Part shown: positions 33,336 to 41,620 of the stretch, in pieces
Layout of the letters: each line of letters begins with the position of its first letter
How positions within the stretch are numbered: position 1 is the first letter of the stretch
Virus record (IMG/VR): IMGVR_UViG_3300011113_000492
Coordinates: 1 to 64,000 of that record
Origin: a virus
Direction: 5' to 3' (one strand)
Length of the DNA stretch: 64,000 bases
Position numbers and translations under genes: made by a program
Notes under the pieces: model-generated
The model's database searches: none
Told to the model about the DNA's origin: nothing
What the model saw: the letters and a program-made list of their open reading frames with translations, nothing else

Positions 33336-34639
33336 TTAAATTTGTAGTATCTGTTATGTTGTTTATATTTTCTGTTAATGCACATTCTGCATTGACAGAT
33401 ATAAAATTTGGTAGATATCAAATTGCTGACAGTCAATGGAATGTCAGTGCCTGTTTAAATACCACCACTTGTCAAATTTATAGTAAACAACCAGGAACCG
33501 CATATAAAATTCCGTGGACATCGGGACAGATAAGTTGGGCCGCAGGCGACTATGTAAAATTTGAACTCAGTGGCAATGCCAGTTATCCCTATTTGGCAAA
33601 ACAATACAATAGCCTAGGACAATTAAAAGCAACAGTTGGCACTGGTAAAATTGTTAACATGGGTCCAGATTATTTCTTCTTTGTGGGCAATGACAATAAT
33701 ACCGGACAATTATTCAGTGGTAGTAGCGGTATGAGCGGTACTGGTGGTGTGTCGTGGACAGGGACACTGAATCCAACTATAGCACAGGCCGATGCTTATG
33801 CAAATGCGAACTACAGCACTGAGCCGTTGGGAGCAGGACAAACAGCCACAACTACTCCAAATAATGCAGGCGGTGGAGGCGGCGGCCCAGTTTATTCGTC
33901 TAACATAACTGCGGCACAGCAGACAAGGGTAAATGCTTGGGCAGCTAAAACTATTACCGACAATGGTATATACATTGATCAAGTGGGCAATAACAATAGT
34001 CTAACTATTGTTCAAACTGGAAATAAAAATCTTATTACAGGCATTGGCCAACAAGCAGCTAAAATTCAGGGAGATCAAAATAGCTTAACCATTAATCAAG
34101 GTGTAACCAGCACAGGACAAAATGAAATAGGACTGCGAGTTATTGGAAATTCAAATACTATCAATATAGGACAAGCCAGAGATCATACAGGCACGGCCTT
34201 AGGCAGCAACGGCCATTATCTGTCATTGGATATTTACGGAAGTACAAACAACTTAACTACTCAGCAATCTAATTCGGGAGGAGTGGGCGGCCATTACATG
34301 GAAACAACTATATCAGGTAACAATAATATTATTACCAATAAGCAATTAGATAATGGTAATAAAATTATGTTCGGCACAGTGACCAATGGATCAAATAACA
34401 ATGTCACGGCTGTGCAACAGGGCACAGGTCAACATTATTTAGACTACAAGCTAACGGGCAACGGACATACTGCAAATATTAATCAAACTGGATCAACACA
34501 GAATAAAGCAACTATAGATTTAACCAATGCAGGTGGAGCTGCCACACTTAATCTAACTCAAAACGGCAATCAAATATTTTCTATAACTCAGAGTTGCAGC
34601 ATGGTGGGCGGATGTGCAACCACAGTGGTGCAGCCGTAA
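33332..34639 (+). CDS. Curlin-repeat protein 2, with N-terminal domain
   Basis: This 435-aa secreted protein has a signal peptide (cleaved near AHSA|LTD), a ~180-residue non-repetitive beta-rich domain, a Gly-rich linker (NAGGGGGGPV) and then Asn/Gln curlin-type repeats. IYIDQVGNNNSLTIVQTGNK is a canonical unit, followed by QNSLTINQG, SNTINIGQA and HTANINQTGS. A cysteine pair near the end (SCSMVGGC) may form a disulfide. The non-repeat domain makes it a good candidate for a nucleator or adhesive tip. Confidence 0.85.
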   Translation: MIKFVVSVMLFIFSVNAHSALTDIKFGRYQIADSQWNVSACLNTTTCQIYSKQPGTAYKIPWTSGQISWAAGDYVKFELSGNASYPYLAKQYNSLGQLKATVGTGKIVNMGPDYFFFVGNDNNTGQLFSGSSGMSGTGGVSWTGTLNPTIAQADAYANANYSTEPLGAGQTATTTPNNAGGGGGGPVYSSNITAAQQTRVNAWAAKTITDNGIYIDQVGNNNSLTIVQTGNKNLITGIGQQAAKIQGDQNSLTINQGVTSTGQNEIGLRVIGNSNTINIGQARDHTGTALGSNGHYLSLDIYGSTNNLTTQQSNSGGVGGHYMETTISGNNNIITNKQLDNGNKIMFGTVTNGSNNNVTAVQQGTGQHYLDYKLTGNGHTANINQTGSTQNKATIDLTNAGGAATLNLTQNGNQIFSITQSCSMVGGCATTVVQP

Positions 34640-34643
34640 TAAT

Positions 34644-34673
34644 TTGACTGGTTGGTTACTAATACTATATAAT
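34644..34673 (+). promoter_or_regulatory. Sigma70 promoter, leaderless epimerase gene
   Basis: TTGACT (34644-34649), 18-nt spacer and TATAAT (34668-34673), five bases before the ATG at 34679. The predicted start lies at the start codon. Confidence 0.65.
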
Positions 34674-34678
34674 TGTGT

Positions 34679-35503
34679 ATGGACACAAAACTTCAAGTAT
34701 TTGGGGGCCTGGGATTCGTTGGCTCCAATTTTGTTAAACAATATCCCGATGTTATAGTCAATGATCGCAATGATTACACTGTAAAATCCAAAAATATCTT
34801 ATATCTAATCAGTACCATTAGCAACTATAATATGCTCACAGACCCGTATGTGGATATTAATACCAATTTAACCACATTAATGCGTGTACTAGAACAATGC
34901 AAGGATCAGGATGTAACATTTAATTTTGTCAGCAGTTGGTTTGTCTATGGGGACACTGAAATGCCTGCTCAGGAAAACAGTCCTTGTAGGCCAACTGGAT
35001 TTTATAGTATAACAAAAAAAGCAGCAGAAGATTTATTAGTCTGTTATGCCAAAGTTTTTAATATCAAATATAGAATATTACGGTTAGCAAATGTAGTAGG
35101 CCCAGGCGATCCAAAAGCCAGCCTACAAAAAAATGCACTGCAATTTTTAATCAACGAAATTAAAGACAACAAGGATATCAAAATCTACGATGGTGGTAAT
35201 ATGTATAGGGATTATATGCATGTCATTGACGTAGCAAGAGCAATTAAATTAGTGATAGACCAGGGAGATATTAACACTGTATATAATATCGGTAACGGAA
35301 AGCCTATTAAGTTTAAAACTATAATCGAATACGCACACACCATTACCAATAGTTCCGGAAGATTGATTAACATCGAACCTCCCGAATTTCATAAAATTGT
35401 TCAAGTTCATAGTATGTTTATGAACACAGAAAAATTAAAAAAATTGGGGTACAAGCCTTTGTATTCTATGGAACAGATTGTGGAAGACATGATTCCTCGC
35501 TAA
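34679..35503 (+). CDS. NAD(P)-dependent sugar epimerase/dehydratase
   Basis: The 274-aa extended SDR protein has VFGGLGFVGSNF as nucleotide-binding motif, VSSWFVYGD, the catalytic Y-x3-K in YSITKKA, and LRLANVVGPGD. It likely acts on an NDP-sugar. ATG 34679 is preferred over TTG 34673. It follows the curli module and precedes a glycine-rich adhesin, so surface modification is a natural role. Confidence 0.88.
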   Translation: MDTKLQVFGGLGFVGSNFVKQYPDVIVNDRNDYTVKSKNILYLISTISNYNMLTDPYVDINTNLTTLMRVLEQCKDQDVTFNFVSSWFVYGDTEMPAQENSPCRPTGFYSITKKAAEDLLVCYAKVFNIKYRILRLANVVGPGDPKASLQKNALQFLINEIKDNKDIKIYDGGNMYRDYMHVIDVARAIKLVIDQGDINTVYNIGNGKPIKFKTIIEYAHTITNSSGRLINIEPPEFHKIVQVHSMFMNTEKLKKLGYKPLYSMEQIVEDMIPR

Positions 35504-35506
35504 ATA
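35499..35506 (+). promoter_or_regulatory. Late promoter (GCTAAATA)
   Basis: GCTAAATA at the end of the epimerase gene precedes the adhesin ATG (35514) by seven bases, so the expected leader is about two bases, as at 23280. Confidence 0.45.
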
Positions 35507-35513
35507 CTAGACT

Positions 35514-36872
35514 ATGATTATACGCGGTAGCACAATTAGGGGTGTAAGAGTTGCAGCAATTACAGTTCCATCCAGTCAAGTTGAATTTACAACACCTGGC
35601 ACTTATTCGTGGACAGCACCGGCCGGTGTTACTTCAGTGAGTGCAGTATGTATCGGCGGCGGCGGAGCAGGAACTCGAGGCACCAGTCCTAGTGATGTAG
35701 ATCAATTACGCAGAGGCGGTGGTGCTGGTGGCTTAGGGTGGAAAAATAATATTCCAGTTACTCCCGGACAGACTTATACTGTAGTAGTGGGAGCCGGCGG
35801 AACTACATTGGCCACTGGTACTCCAGTATCGACTTCGTCCAACTCTGTACAGATTGTAAATTCTGGCACAGTTAGTTTTACACTAGATAGCCCGACAACT
35901 TTTGCTTTATACAACGACATAAAAGTGTCGCCCATAGCAAATCCCAGTTACTATATGTTAGGTACTATAACATCTTTGTCTGCTAATAAAACTAGTCTAA
36001 CAATGTTGGTAGAAGGCCAAGTGGGCACTGGAATTTATTTAGGTTGGAACTTGTATTTTCAGGGCGAAGTTGGTCAAGCTGGCAATACTAGCTATTTTAT
36101 AAGTTCGAACACTGTGGCTGGACTTGGGGGACAAGGCGGCAGCAATTTTGCTAACGGGGCAATAGGCGGTGGATATGTTGGTGATGGCGGTGGCACTGGA
36201 GGACAGGGCGGCCGAGCCCCCAATAATCCAGCATCTTTAAGTGGTGGTGTTGTATATAGAGTTGGTGGCGGATCTGGAGGTAGTACAGCAGGATATTCCG
36301 GTAACGGTGGTAATGCAGGAACAGACGGTTCTACATTAAACTCGTCAAATCCAAGGAATATTGTTTTACCGACAGCGGGTACAGGAGGCGGCGCCGGCGG
36401 ATCGTGGAATAGGACTCCTACCAATTTTGTACCAGGTCCAGGTGGGTTAAGTCCTTATGATTATAGTTTTGGTGCTGGTAGTGGTGGTTCGGGTGTGGGT
36501 CTGAATGGTCAAGGATCATCGGGTGGATACTGGCGTTCGTCAACACAAACCTACATAACTTCAGGAAATGCCACAGCCTACGGAATCGACGAAGGAGCAG
36601 TAGGACAATCTGGCAGTGGTGGTGGCCCGACAATTACAGGACAAAGTTATCCGGGCATAGGCGACGGATTTGGCGCTGTGGGGGTATACAATTCAAACAC
36701 TTTACAACGAGGCGGCGATGGAGGCTTATACGGTGCAGGAGGCGGATCTGTTGGTCCACAAATGATATTCAATCCAACCAATGATAGAATTGGATTCGGA
36801 GGCAATGGCGCAGTACGACTTATTTGGGGTCCTGGTAGATCATTTCCCAGTACAAACACAGCCAACGTGTAA
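35514..36872 (+). CDS. Glycine-rich tail fibre adhesin
   Basis: This 452-aa protein begins with a strand-rich module (VEFTTPGTYSWTAPAGVTSV, typical of phage glycine-rich tail proteins) and continues with many GG-rich turns (VCIGGGGAG, GGSGGSTAG, GGAGGSWN, GGDGGLYGAGGGS). These resemble polyglycine-type adhesin tips of T4-like phages. There is no signal peptide. It is probably a receptor-binding tail tip or fibre component. Confidence 0.78.
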   Translation: MIIRGSTIRGVRVAAITVPSSQVEFTTPGTYSWTAPAGVTSVSAVCIGGGGAGTRGTSPSDVDQLRRGGGAGGLGWKNNIPVTPGQTYTVVVGAGGTTLATGTPVSTSSNSVQIVNSGTVSFTLDSPTTFALYNDIKVSPIANPSYYMLGTITSLSANKTSLTMLVEGQVGTGIYLGWNLYFQGEVGQAGNTSYFISSNTVAGLGGQGGSNFANGAIGGGYVGDGGGTGGQGGRAPNNPASLSGGVVYRVGGGSGGSTAGYSGNGGNAGTDGSTLNSSNPRNIVLPTAGTGGGAGGSWNRTPTNFVPGPGGLSPYDYSFGAGSGGSGVGLNGQGSSGGYWRSSTQTYITSGNATAYGIDEGAVGQSGSGGGPTITGQSYPGIGDGFGAVGVYNSNTLQRGGDGGLYGAGGGSVGPQMIFNPTNDRIGFGGNGAVRLIWGPGRSFPSTNTANV

Positions 36873-36881
36873 AGACATACC

Positions 36882-38936
36882 ATGAATCATAAACTTAAAA
36901 AACTATTGTTAAGTCCCTGGACTGCGCTGTTAACATTAGCACTTATTTTAAGTATAAGAATTGCCGATCCCGCTTTTATAGAAAGTGTGAGATTAAGATA
37001 CTTTGACACTCTTATCACACAAAAAACTTCTACGGACAACAATATATACACAGTCAATATAGATGAATCTAGTCTAGAAAAGTACGGCCAATGGCCATTA
37101 CCGAGGACAGAATATGCGAAAATTATTCAAGACCTTTATGCTCGCAATGCTGGCCTTGTTGTTCTCAATGTTCTTATGGCTGAGCCTGATCGTACTGGTG
37201 GAGATGGCGATCTTAGTGCCATACTTAAAAAGTATCCTGTAGTATTAGGTTCTGTGCCTAGTAACAAAACAAAAAATGAGCCGCGAGTTCCTGGATCAGC
37301 GGTCCTAGGCCCAGAATGGATGGACCAAATCGTTACATATCCAGGACTGATTGCCAACGTTCCTAAATTAGAAAATAATGCCGCAGGGGTCGGTATAGTG
37401 AACACACTACCAGAAGTAGACGGTGTTAATCGCCGTGTTCCTTTAATTGTAACTGTTGATGGAAAACTATATCCCGGACTGGCATTGGAAACATTGCGTG
37501 TGGCTACAGGCAATGACACATTTCAAGTTAAGTTATTCGAAGGAGGCGTTGAGAAAATGCGATTGCCTGGAGAAGTTGGAGTCATCAACACAGACAATCT
37601 TGGTCGCATATGGATTGATTGGAGCCAACAGAATAAATCGGTTAGCTTAACAAACTTACCAAAAGATTTTAATCGTGCTATTGTTGTAGTAGGACCCACT
37701 GCCGCTGGTATTGCTAATCCGATTCCAACTAGTAAAGGTGCAATATTTCCGCATGATGTACAAGCTGGCGTAATTGCTACAATAGCTAACGGTGTTGTTA
37801 TTCAGCGTCCGGACTATGCGGATGGCTTAGAAATTATTGCTATTGCAGTTTCGGGATTGTTATTACTGTTTTTAACAAGGTGGACTTATGTTGGACTTGC
37901 GTCGGTTATTGTATTGGTCGCTGGCGGTATTGCTGGCAGTTACTATGCTTACAGCAACTTTTTATTCTTATTTGACAGTACTGCCTTTGCAGTTAGCACA
38001 GTCCTGGTCGCTTTGCATGCCTACGGTGTCAAGTTTGTCTCAGAGTTCTTACAAAAGCAGGCCATAAAGAAACAATTTGCTGGCTACTGCTCAAAAGAAG
38101 TAGTGGAGATGTTACAAAAAGATCCGGACTTAATCAAGCGTGGTGTGCGTAAAGACGTATCGGTCATGTTCAGTGACCTACGTGGCTTTACACCTATCGG
38201 CGAACACTACGGAGATGATGTTGCTGGACTGGGCAAATACATGAATGGTTACATGGACAGCATCAGCAAGCCTATCATGGATAACAAAGGCATGGTCATC
38301 AAATATGTAGGTGATGCAAGTATGCACATACATGGTGCTCCTATTGAAGATCCCGACCACGCTCGCACTATCGTTAAGGTAGGATTAGAAATGTTAGATG
38401 CTGTTGACGAGTATACCAAGCTGATGGAAGCACAGGGCTTACCACCAGCCGCCATGGGCTGGGGTTGTAACACAGGTATTGGCTTTATTGGCGAGATGGG
38501 CAGCACTGATAGACACAGCTATGACATTTTGGGTGACATGGTTTCAACTGCGGCACGACTAGAAGCACGTTGTAAGGCCTATGGTGTGTTGGCTATCATT
38601 GGTGCTGAAACATATAATAGAACTAAAGACGACTTCTTCTATTTGTTGTTGGACAACTTACAACCTAAGGGAAAGACCGTGGCAGACTTAATCTATACAG
38701 TGATACGACCACGTGGTGAAGATTACAGTAAAGATCGAGAACAACACGAAGCAATGCATGCCTTGTATAAGGCTAAGAAATTTGACGAAGCTGCCGCTAT
38801 GTGTAAGAAGATGAAAGGTACCTTCGGTGGACAAATGGACAAGTACTACAAGATATGGATTGAACGCTGCGAATTTATGAAGCAACAGGATTTAGGTCCA
38901 ACTTGGAACGGCGAATTTATAGCGCACGAAAAATAA
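36882..38936 (+). CDS. CHASE2 transmembrane class III nucleotide cyclase
   Basis: The 684-aa membrane enzyme has an N-terminal helix (~13-30), an extracytoplasmic CHASE2 sensor (~35-300), transmembrane helices at ~315-385 and a cytoplasmic class III cyclase domain (~420-600). The metal-binding motifs FSDLRGFT and KYVGDASMHIHGAP are intact. The usual Asn-Arg transition-state pair appears as GDMVSTAARLE, with Ser replacing Asn and Arg kept; activity may be altered. A helical ~80-residue C-terminal tail follows. It would make cAMP or cGMP in response to an outside signal. Such a receptor is unusual in a phage. Confidence 0.9.
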   Translation: MNHKLKKLLLSPWTALLTLALILSIRIADPAFIESVRLRYFDTLITQKTSTDNNIYTVNIDESSLEKYGQWPLPRTEYAKIIQDLYARNAGLVVLNVLMAEPDRTGGDGDLSAILKKYPVVLGSVPSNKTKNEPRVPGSAVLGPEWMDQIVTYPGLIANVPKLENNAAGVGIVNTLPEVDGVNRRVPLIVTVDGKLYPGLALETLRVATGNDTFQVKLFEGGVEKMRLPGEVGVINTDNLGRIWIDWSQQNKSVSLTNLPKDFNRAIVVVGPTAAGIANPIPTSKGAIFPHDVQAGVIATIANGVVIQRPDYADGLEIIAIAVSGLLLLFLTRWTYVGLASVIVLVAGGIAGSYYAYSNFLFLFDSTAFAVSTVLVALHAYGVKFVSEFLQKQAIKKQFAGYCSKEVVEMLQKDPDLIKRGVRKDVSVMFSDLRGFTPIGEHYGDDVAGLGKYMNGYMDSISKPIMDNKGMVIKYVGDASMHIHGAPIEDPDHARTIVKVGLEMLDAVDEYTKLMEAQGLPPAAMGWGCNTGIGFIGEMGSTDRHSYDILGDMVSTAARLEARCKAYGVLAIIGAETYNRTKDDFFYLLLDNLQPKGKTVADLIYTVIRPRGEDYSKDREQHEAMHALYKAKKFDEAAAMCKKMKGTFGGQMDKYYKIWIERCEFMKQQDLGPTWNGEFIAHEK

Positions 38937-38940
38937 TTTT

Positions 38941-39330
38941 TTAGCCTTCGCCGGCTGCTGCTGTTTTCTTATCTTCTTCGTCGATTTTTTGGCTTGTTGT
39001 CTTAGCTTTTTCTTCATCCATACGCACAGCTTTGTCGAATTGTTTTGCTGCTTCACGCTCAACTTTAACACCTTCCATAACACGGTCCGACTCAATCATT
39101 TTACCGCGCAGGTGCAATACTGTGTTAACTTTCTGATTTAACCGAATAAGGTCATTGTCCAACATACGTATACGATCTATTAGGGCAATAAGCACAGTGT
39201 TAGCTTCACTGATAACTGGTTTAACTTCTTTGGTTGACCATTCCCACACATATTTTATAATATATCCTAATCCCACGGCCATAACAATCGGAAAACCATA
39301 TTTGTTGATTAAGTCTATAATCTGGTCCAT
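38941..39330 (-). CDS. Holin-like membrane protein with coiled coil A
   Basis: The 129-aa protein has one N-terminal transmembrane helix (~10-30; KYGFPIVMAVGLGYIIKYVW), a linker and a coiled coil (~45-75) ending in a Lys/Glu/Ala-rich tail. A related protein with the same GFPI...G..Y motif is encoded at 40140-40421. This layout occurs in T4-like aquatic phages near lysis or tail genes. Holin or tape-measure-chaperone roles are guesses. Confidence 0.65.
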   Translation of the reverse strand: MDQIIDLINKYGFPIVMAVGLGYIIKYVWEWSTKEVKPVISEANTVLIALIDRIRMLDNDLIRLNQKVNTVLHLRGKMIESDRVMEGVKVEREAAKQFDKAVRMDEEKAKTTSQKIDEEDKKTAAAGEG

Positions 39331-39920
39331 TATTTTACTTTCTTACAATTATCAAAGTGGTATCTGTTCATATTATGACCTTCTTTGCCTGTTACTCCGC
39401 AATGTGGGCACTGTACAGTAGACTTGTTTGCCCATGACTCGGATATTTTCTTTTTAACTTTCGGATCATTTAATGCTTTTAGTACTGCATCTTTATGAGA
39501 TGCAGATTTTGATTGTCCTTTAAGGGCAGAAGCATAGGTGTTTCCTATCATGTCAGATCTGTTTTTTCCTGTTTTACCATCTGATATTTTCTTTTTAGTT
39601 TCGTCGGATCTTTTGCGTCCTTTAAGGACGGAGGCATTTTTATTTCCTACAGCCCATGGCGCAGATCTTCCTGTCAATGCCTTGGATATTTTTTCTTTGT
39701 GATCTTCGCTTTTGGGCGATTTTAGAATTTCACTAATTATCTCGCGCCCGGTCATAATCTTAGATAATCCCATCCATGCTCGTTTATCTTGAACCCTGCC
39801 ATATTGTTTATATAATAGTCGATGCGCTTCTGCATGTTCTTCGATAGATAATTCTATTAAATTATCAGGGTCATCTGTGCCGCCAGCATGTTTGGGTATA
39901 ATATGATGTTTGTGTTTCAT
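39330..39920 (-). CDS. HNH homing endonuclease, minus strand (zinc-finger type)
   Basis: This 196-aa protein begins MKHKHHIIPKHAGGTDDPDN (an HNH core right at the N-terminus), has several NUMOD3-like repeats (KGRKRSDETKKKISDGKTG) and ends with a zinc finger, QCPHCGVTGKEG...HFDNC, almost like that of the 212-946 protein. It is inserted between two co-directional membrane-protein genes; its stop overlaps the next start (TAATG). The N-terminus is short compared with the other HNH proteins. Confidence 0.88.
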   Translation of the reverse strand: MKHKHHIIPKHAGGTDDPDNLIELSIEEHAEAHRLLYKQYGRVQDKRAWMGLSKIMTGREIISEILKSPKSEDHKEKISKALTGRSAPWAVGNKNASVLKGRKRSDETKKKISDGKTGKNRSDMIGNTYASALKGQSKSASHKDAVLKALNDPKVKKKISESWANKSTVQCPHCGVTGKEGHNMNRYHFDNCKKVK

Positions 39921-39925
39921 ATCAT

Positions 39926-39933
39926 TATTTATG
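39926..39933 (-). promoter_or_regulatory. Late promoter of HNH gene, minus strand (CATAAATA)
   Basis: CATAAATA followed by five bases and the HNH ATG (39920), so the predicted start is the start codon. The surrounding pattern ACATAAATA-N5-ATGAAACACAA matches the plus-strand HNH at 8897. Confidence 0.65.
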
Positions 39934-40135
39934 TTTGGGAATGGTTTTTTGAGTTTTGTCCGTCCATTAGAAATTTCACCAACGGATCTACTTTAACCAG
40001 CATTTTATTTCCGTACGGTGATTCAATTACTTGCCAAAAATCTCCTGTTTTCCACTCTAACTTATCTGTGTCTAATTCTTGATCTGGCATAATTAAAGTA
40101 GGTGTTAAATCCCATACATAATCGACATATTTCAT
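39929..40135 (-). CDS. Small hypothetical protein, minus strand
   Basis: MKYVDYVWDLTPTLIMPDQE starts at 40135; a longer in-frame upstream start would overlap the adjacent gene. The 68-aa product has the look of a conserved small phage protein (DTDKLEWKTGDFWQVIES, LLVKVDPLVKFL-like end). Function unknown. It ends inside the late promoter of the HNH gene. Confidence 0.6.
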   Translation of the reverse strand: MKYVDYVWDLTPTLIMPDQELDTDKLEWKTGDFWQVIESPYGNKMLVKVDPLVKFLMDGQNSKNHSQT

Positions 40136-40139
40136 TATT

Positions 40140-40421
40140 TTAGTCCCTGCGAGCATCGTTTTTGCCATCGGCCCTAGCAATACGGTCTACGTCCGGACGC
40201 AAACCTAAAGCATTCGAAACAATAGTATCAATACGTACTACGTCATGATTCATTGTTTTAACACGATTATCTAACGCTGTGATAATACCAGCCATTCCCC
40301 TAATAGAACCCAATACGCCCTGTAATAACAGTTTAATAGTCAAGTAAACAAAATATCCACCAGCCAGTGCTACTGCAATAGGGAATCCTAGATCTCCTAT
40401 TAATTTGAAAATATCTCCCAT
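40140..40421 (-). CDS. Holin-like membrane protein with coiled coil B
   Basis: The 93-aa protein has an N-terminal helix (~10-35; GFPIAVALAGGYFVYLTIKL) and a short coiled coil (ALDNRVKTMNHDVVRIDTI), with a basic/acidic tail. It is paralogous in plan to the 38941-39330 protein. GGAG precedes the ATG (AAAGGAGCCGTC). The pair flanks an HNH insert and a small gene. Confidence 0.65.
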   Translation of the reverse strand: MGDIFKLIGDLGFPIAVALAGGYFVYLTIKLLLQGVLGSIRGMAGIITALDNRVKTMNHDVVRIDTIVSNALGLRPDVDRIARADGKNDARRD

Positions 40422-40458
40422 TTGACGGCTCCTTTTATATCATCGAAAGCTTATTGAT

Positions 40459-40466
40459 TATTTATT
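40459..40466 (-). promoter_or_regulatory. Probable late promoter, minus strand (AATAAATA)
   Basis: AATAAATA on the minus strand with an expected start near 40453 and a ~30-nt leader carrying AAAGGAG before the ATG at 40421. It overlaps the end of the glycosyltransferase gene. Confidence 0.4.
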
Positions 40467-41619
40467 TGTACAAAATGTTTTTAACTTGATCAAATTTGAT
40501 ATTAGAAATATTAACTTTGCTGTCAGTAAAATCACAAAGAACTTGACGAAAGTTGTCAACTAATTCATTAACTATAAGAGTTTTAAAGTTTCCGTAAAAA
40601 TGGTTAAAGTTATAATCTACTGTAGACTTTACATCGACATACATATCATTGAGTTGGGAGTTTGACATCGAACAAAGTTTTTCTATTTGTTCAGTGATTA
40701 GCAATATTCTTTTATCTGGATCTAATTCATTGTCGTAACTTTCGTCTATCCAGCGATCAAAAGTTTTAAAACCGTAGCTTTTTAAATATGCAAGATTGCC
40801 CGGAGCACCTACTAAAATAAATGGTCTTTTCGACACAATTGGTTTAAAGATCTTTTCAGTGAGATGTAATTTGTGATCATAAAACACCGTTTCGGTGACT
40901 ACGTGCCAAAGAGCAGATTTATGCATAGAAATTTCTGCTATTCCTGTGTTAGCACTAGCGTGTCCTGGAGGATTGTCGGAATCTATAATTAATCCGTCTT
41001 TTAATTTTCCGATATTTTGCTCAACTCGGGCTTTGGCTTCTGGACTTAATCTTGACTGCGGATCCAGAAGTTCTTCCTGCCACGTTCCCAGTCCGTTGTC
41101 TCGTAATATTAAACTTACATGGCCGTGCTTTAAAAGATTCTTTTCATATAAATGACTTACTAAATTTAATCGATAACTTCTATCTTTTGTCACTAGTCTG
41201 TTGTAGCTAATAAATACTTTTGTGAAATGATTTTCGAATGTGGGTATATATTGATAGTCTCTGTACCAAGCTAGTGCAGCAAATCCATGAAAGAAATAAT
41301 ACCAATTTTTAAATTTAGTTTGTAGACATATATTGTCTACTAAATCTGATTTTTCGCTGTTGGCAAAAATTATTTCTTTGTTTGGAATTAGTTGTAATGA
41401 CTTATGATTTGCAATACAAGTTTGTACAATATTAGCATTTATAGGTTCTTGATCATAAAAAAAGCAATGATTTTTATAAAGTCTAATTTCTTCATGTATA
41501 CCAAACGCCAGATCATTGACAGCAGTGCTGCCGAATGGAAAAAAATAGCAGTCGGCTAGGTTTGCGGGTTTAAGTAAATTTGTGTATAATATAAGATATA
41601 AATTCTCTAAGGAAAACAT
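40462..41619 (-). CDS. Glycosyltransferase-like protein, minus strand
   Basis: The 385-aa protein has a C-terminal segment LTEKIFKPIVSKRPFILVGA and LAYLKSYGFKTFDRWIDESY, characteristic of a phage/bacterial glycosyltransferase family related to GT10/exostosin-like enzymes. No signal peptide. Its ATG (41617-41619) lies one base from the divergent ugd ATG (41621), and the ugd promoter is inside its coding sequence. Confidence 0.7.
   Translation of the reverse strand: MFSLENLYLILYTNLLKPANLADCYFFPFGSTAVNDLAFGIHEEIRLYKNHCFFYDQEPINANIVQTCIANHKSLQLIPNKEIIFANSEKSDLVDNICLQTKFKNWYYFFHGFAALAWYRDYQYIPTFENHFTKVFISYNRLVTKDRSYRLNLVSHLYEKNLLKHGHVSLILRDNGLGTWQEELLDPQSRLSPEAKARVEQNIGKLKDGLIIDSDNPPGHASANTGIAEISMHKSALWHVVTETVFYDHKLHLTEKIFKPIVSKRPFILVGAPGNLAYLKSYGFKTFDRWIDESYDNELDPDKRILLITEQIEKLCSMSNSQLNDMYVDVKSTVDYNFNHFYGNFKTLIVNELVDNFRQVLCDFTDSKVNISNIKFDQVKNILYK
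41562..41590 (+). promoter_or_regulatory. Sigma70 promoter of UDP-sugar dehydrogenase
   Basis: TTGCGG, 17-nt spacer and TATAAT (41585-41590) lie inside the start of the minus-strand glycosyltransferase gene. AAGGAAAACATT follows before the ATG at 41621. Confidence 0.65.
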
Positions 41620-41620
41620 T

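Noticed and set aside
33332-34639. Second curlin-repeat protein read as a tail fibre
   Set aside because: It has a signal peptide and curlin-type repeats and overlaps the secretion module. Tail fibres lack signal peptides.
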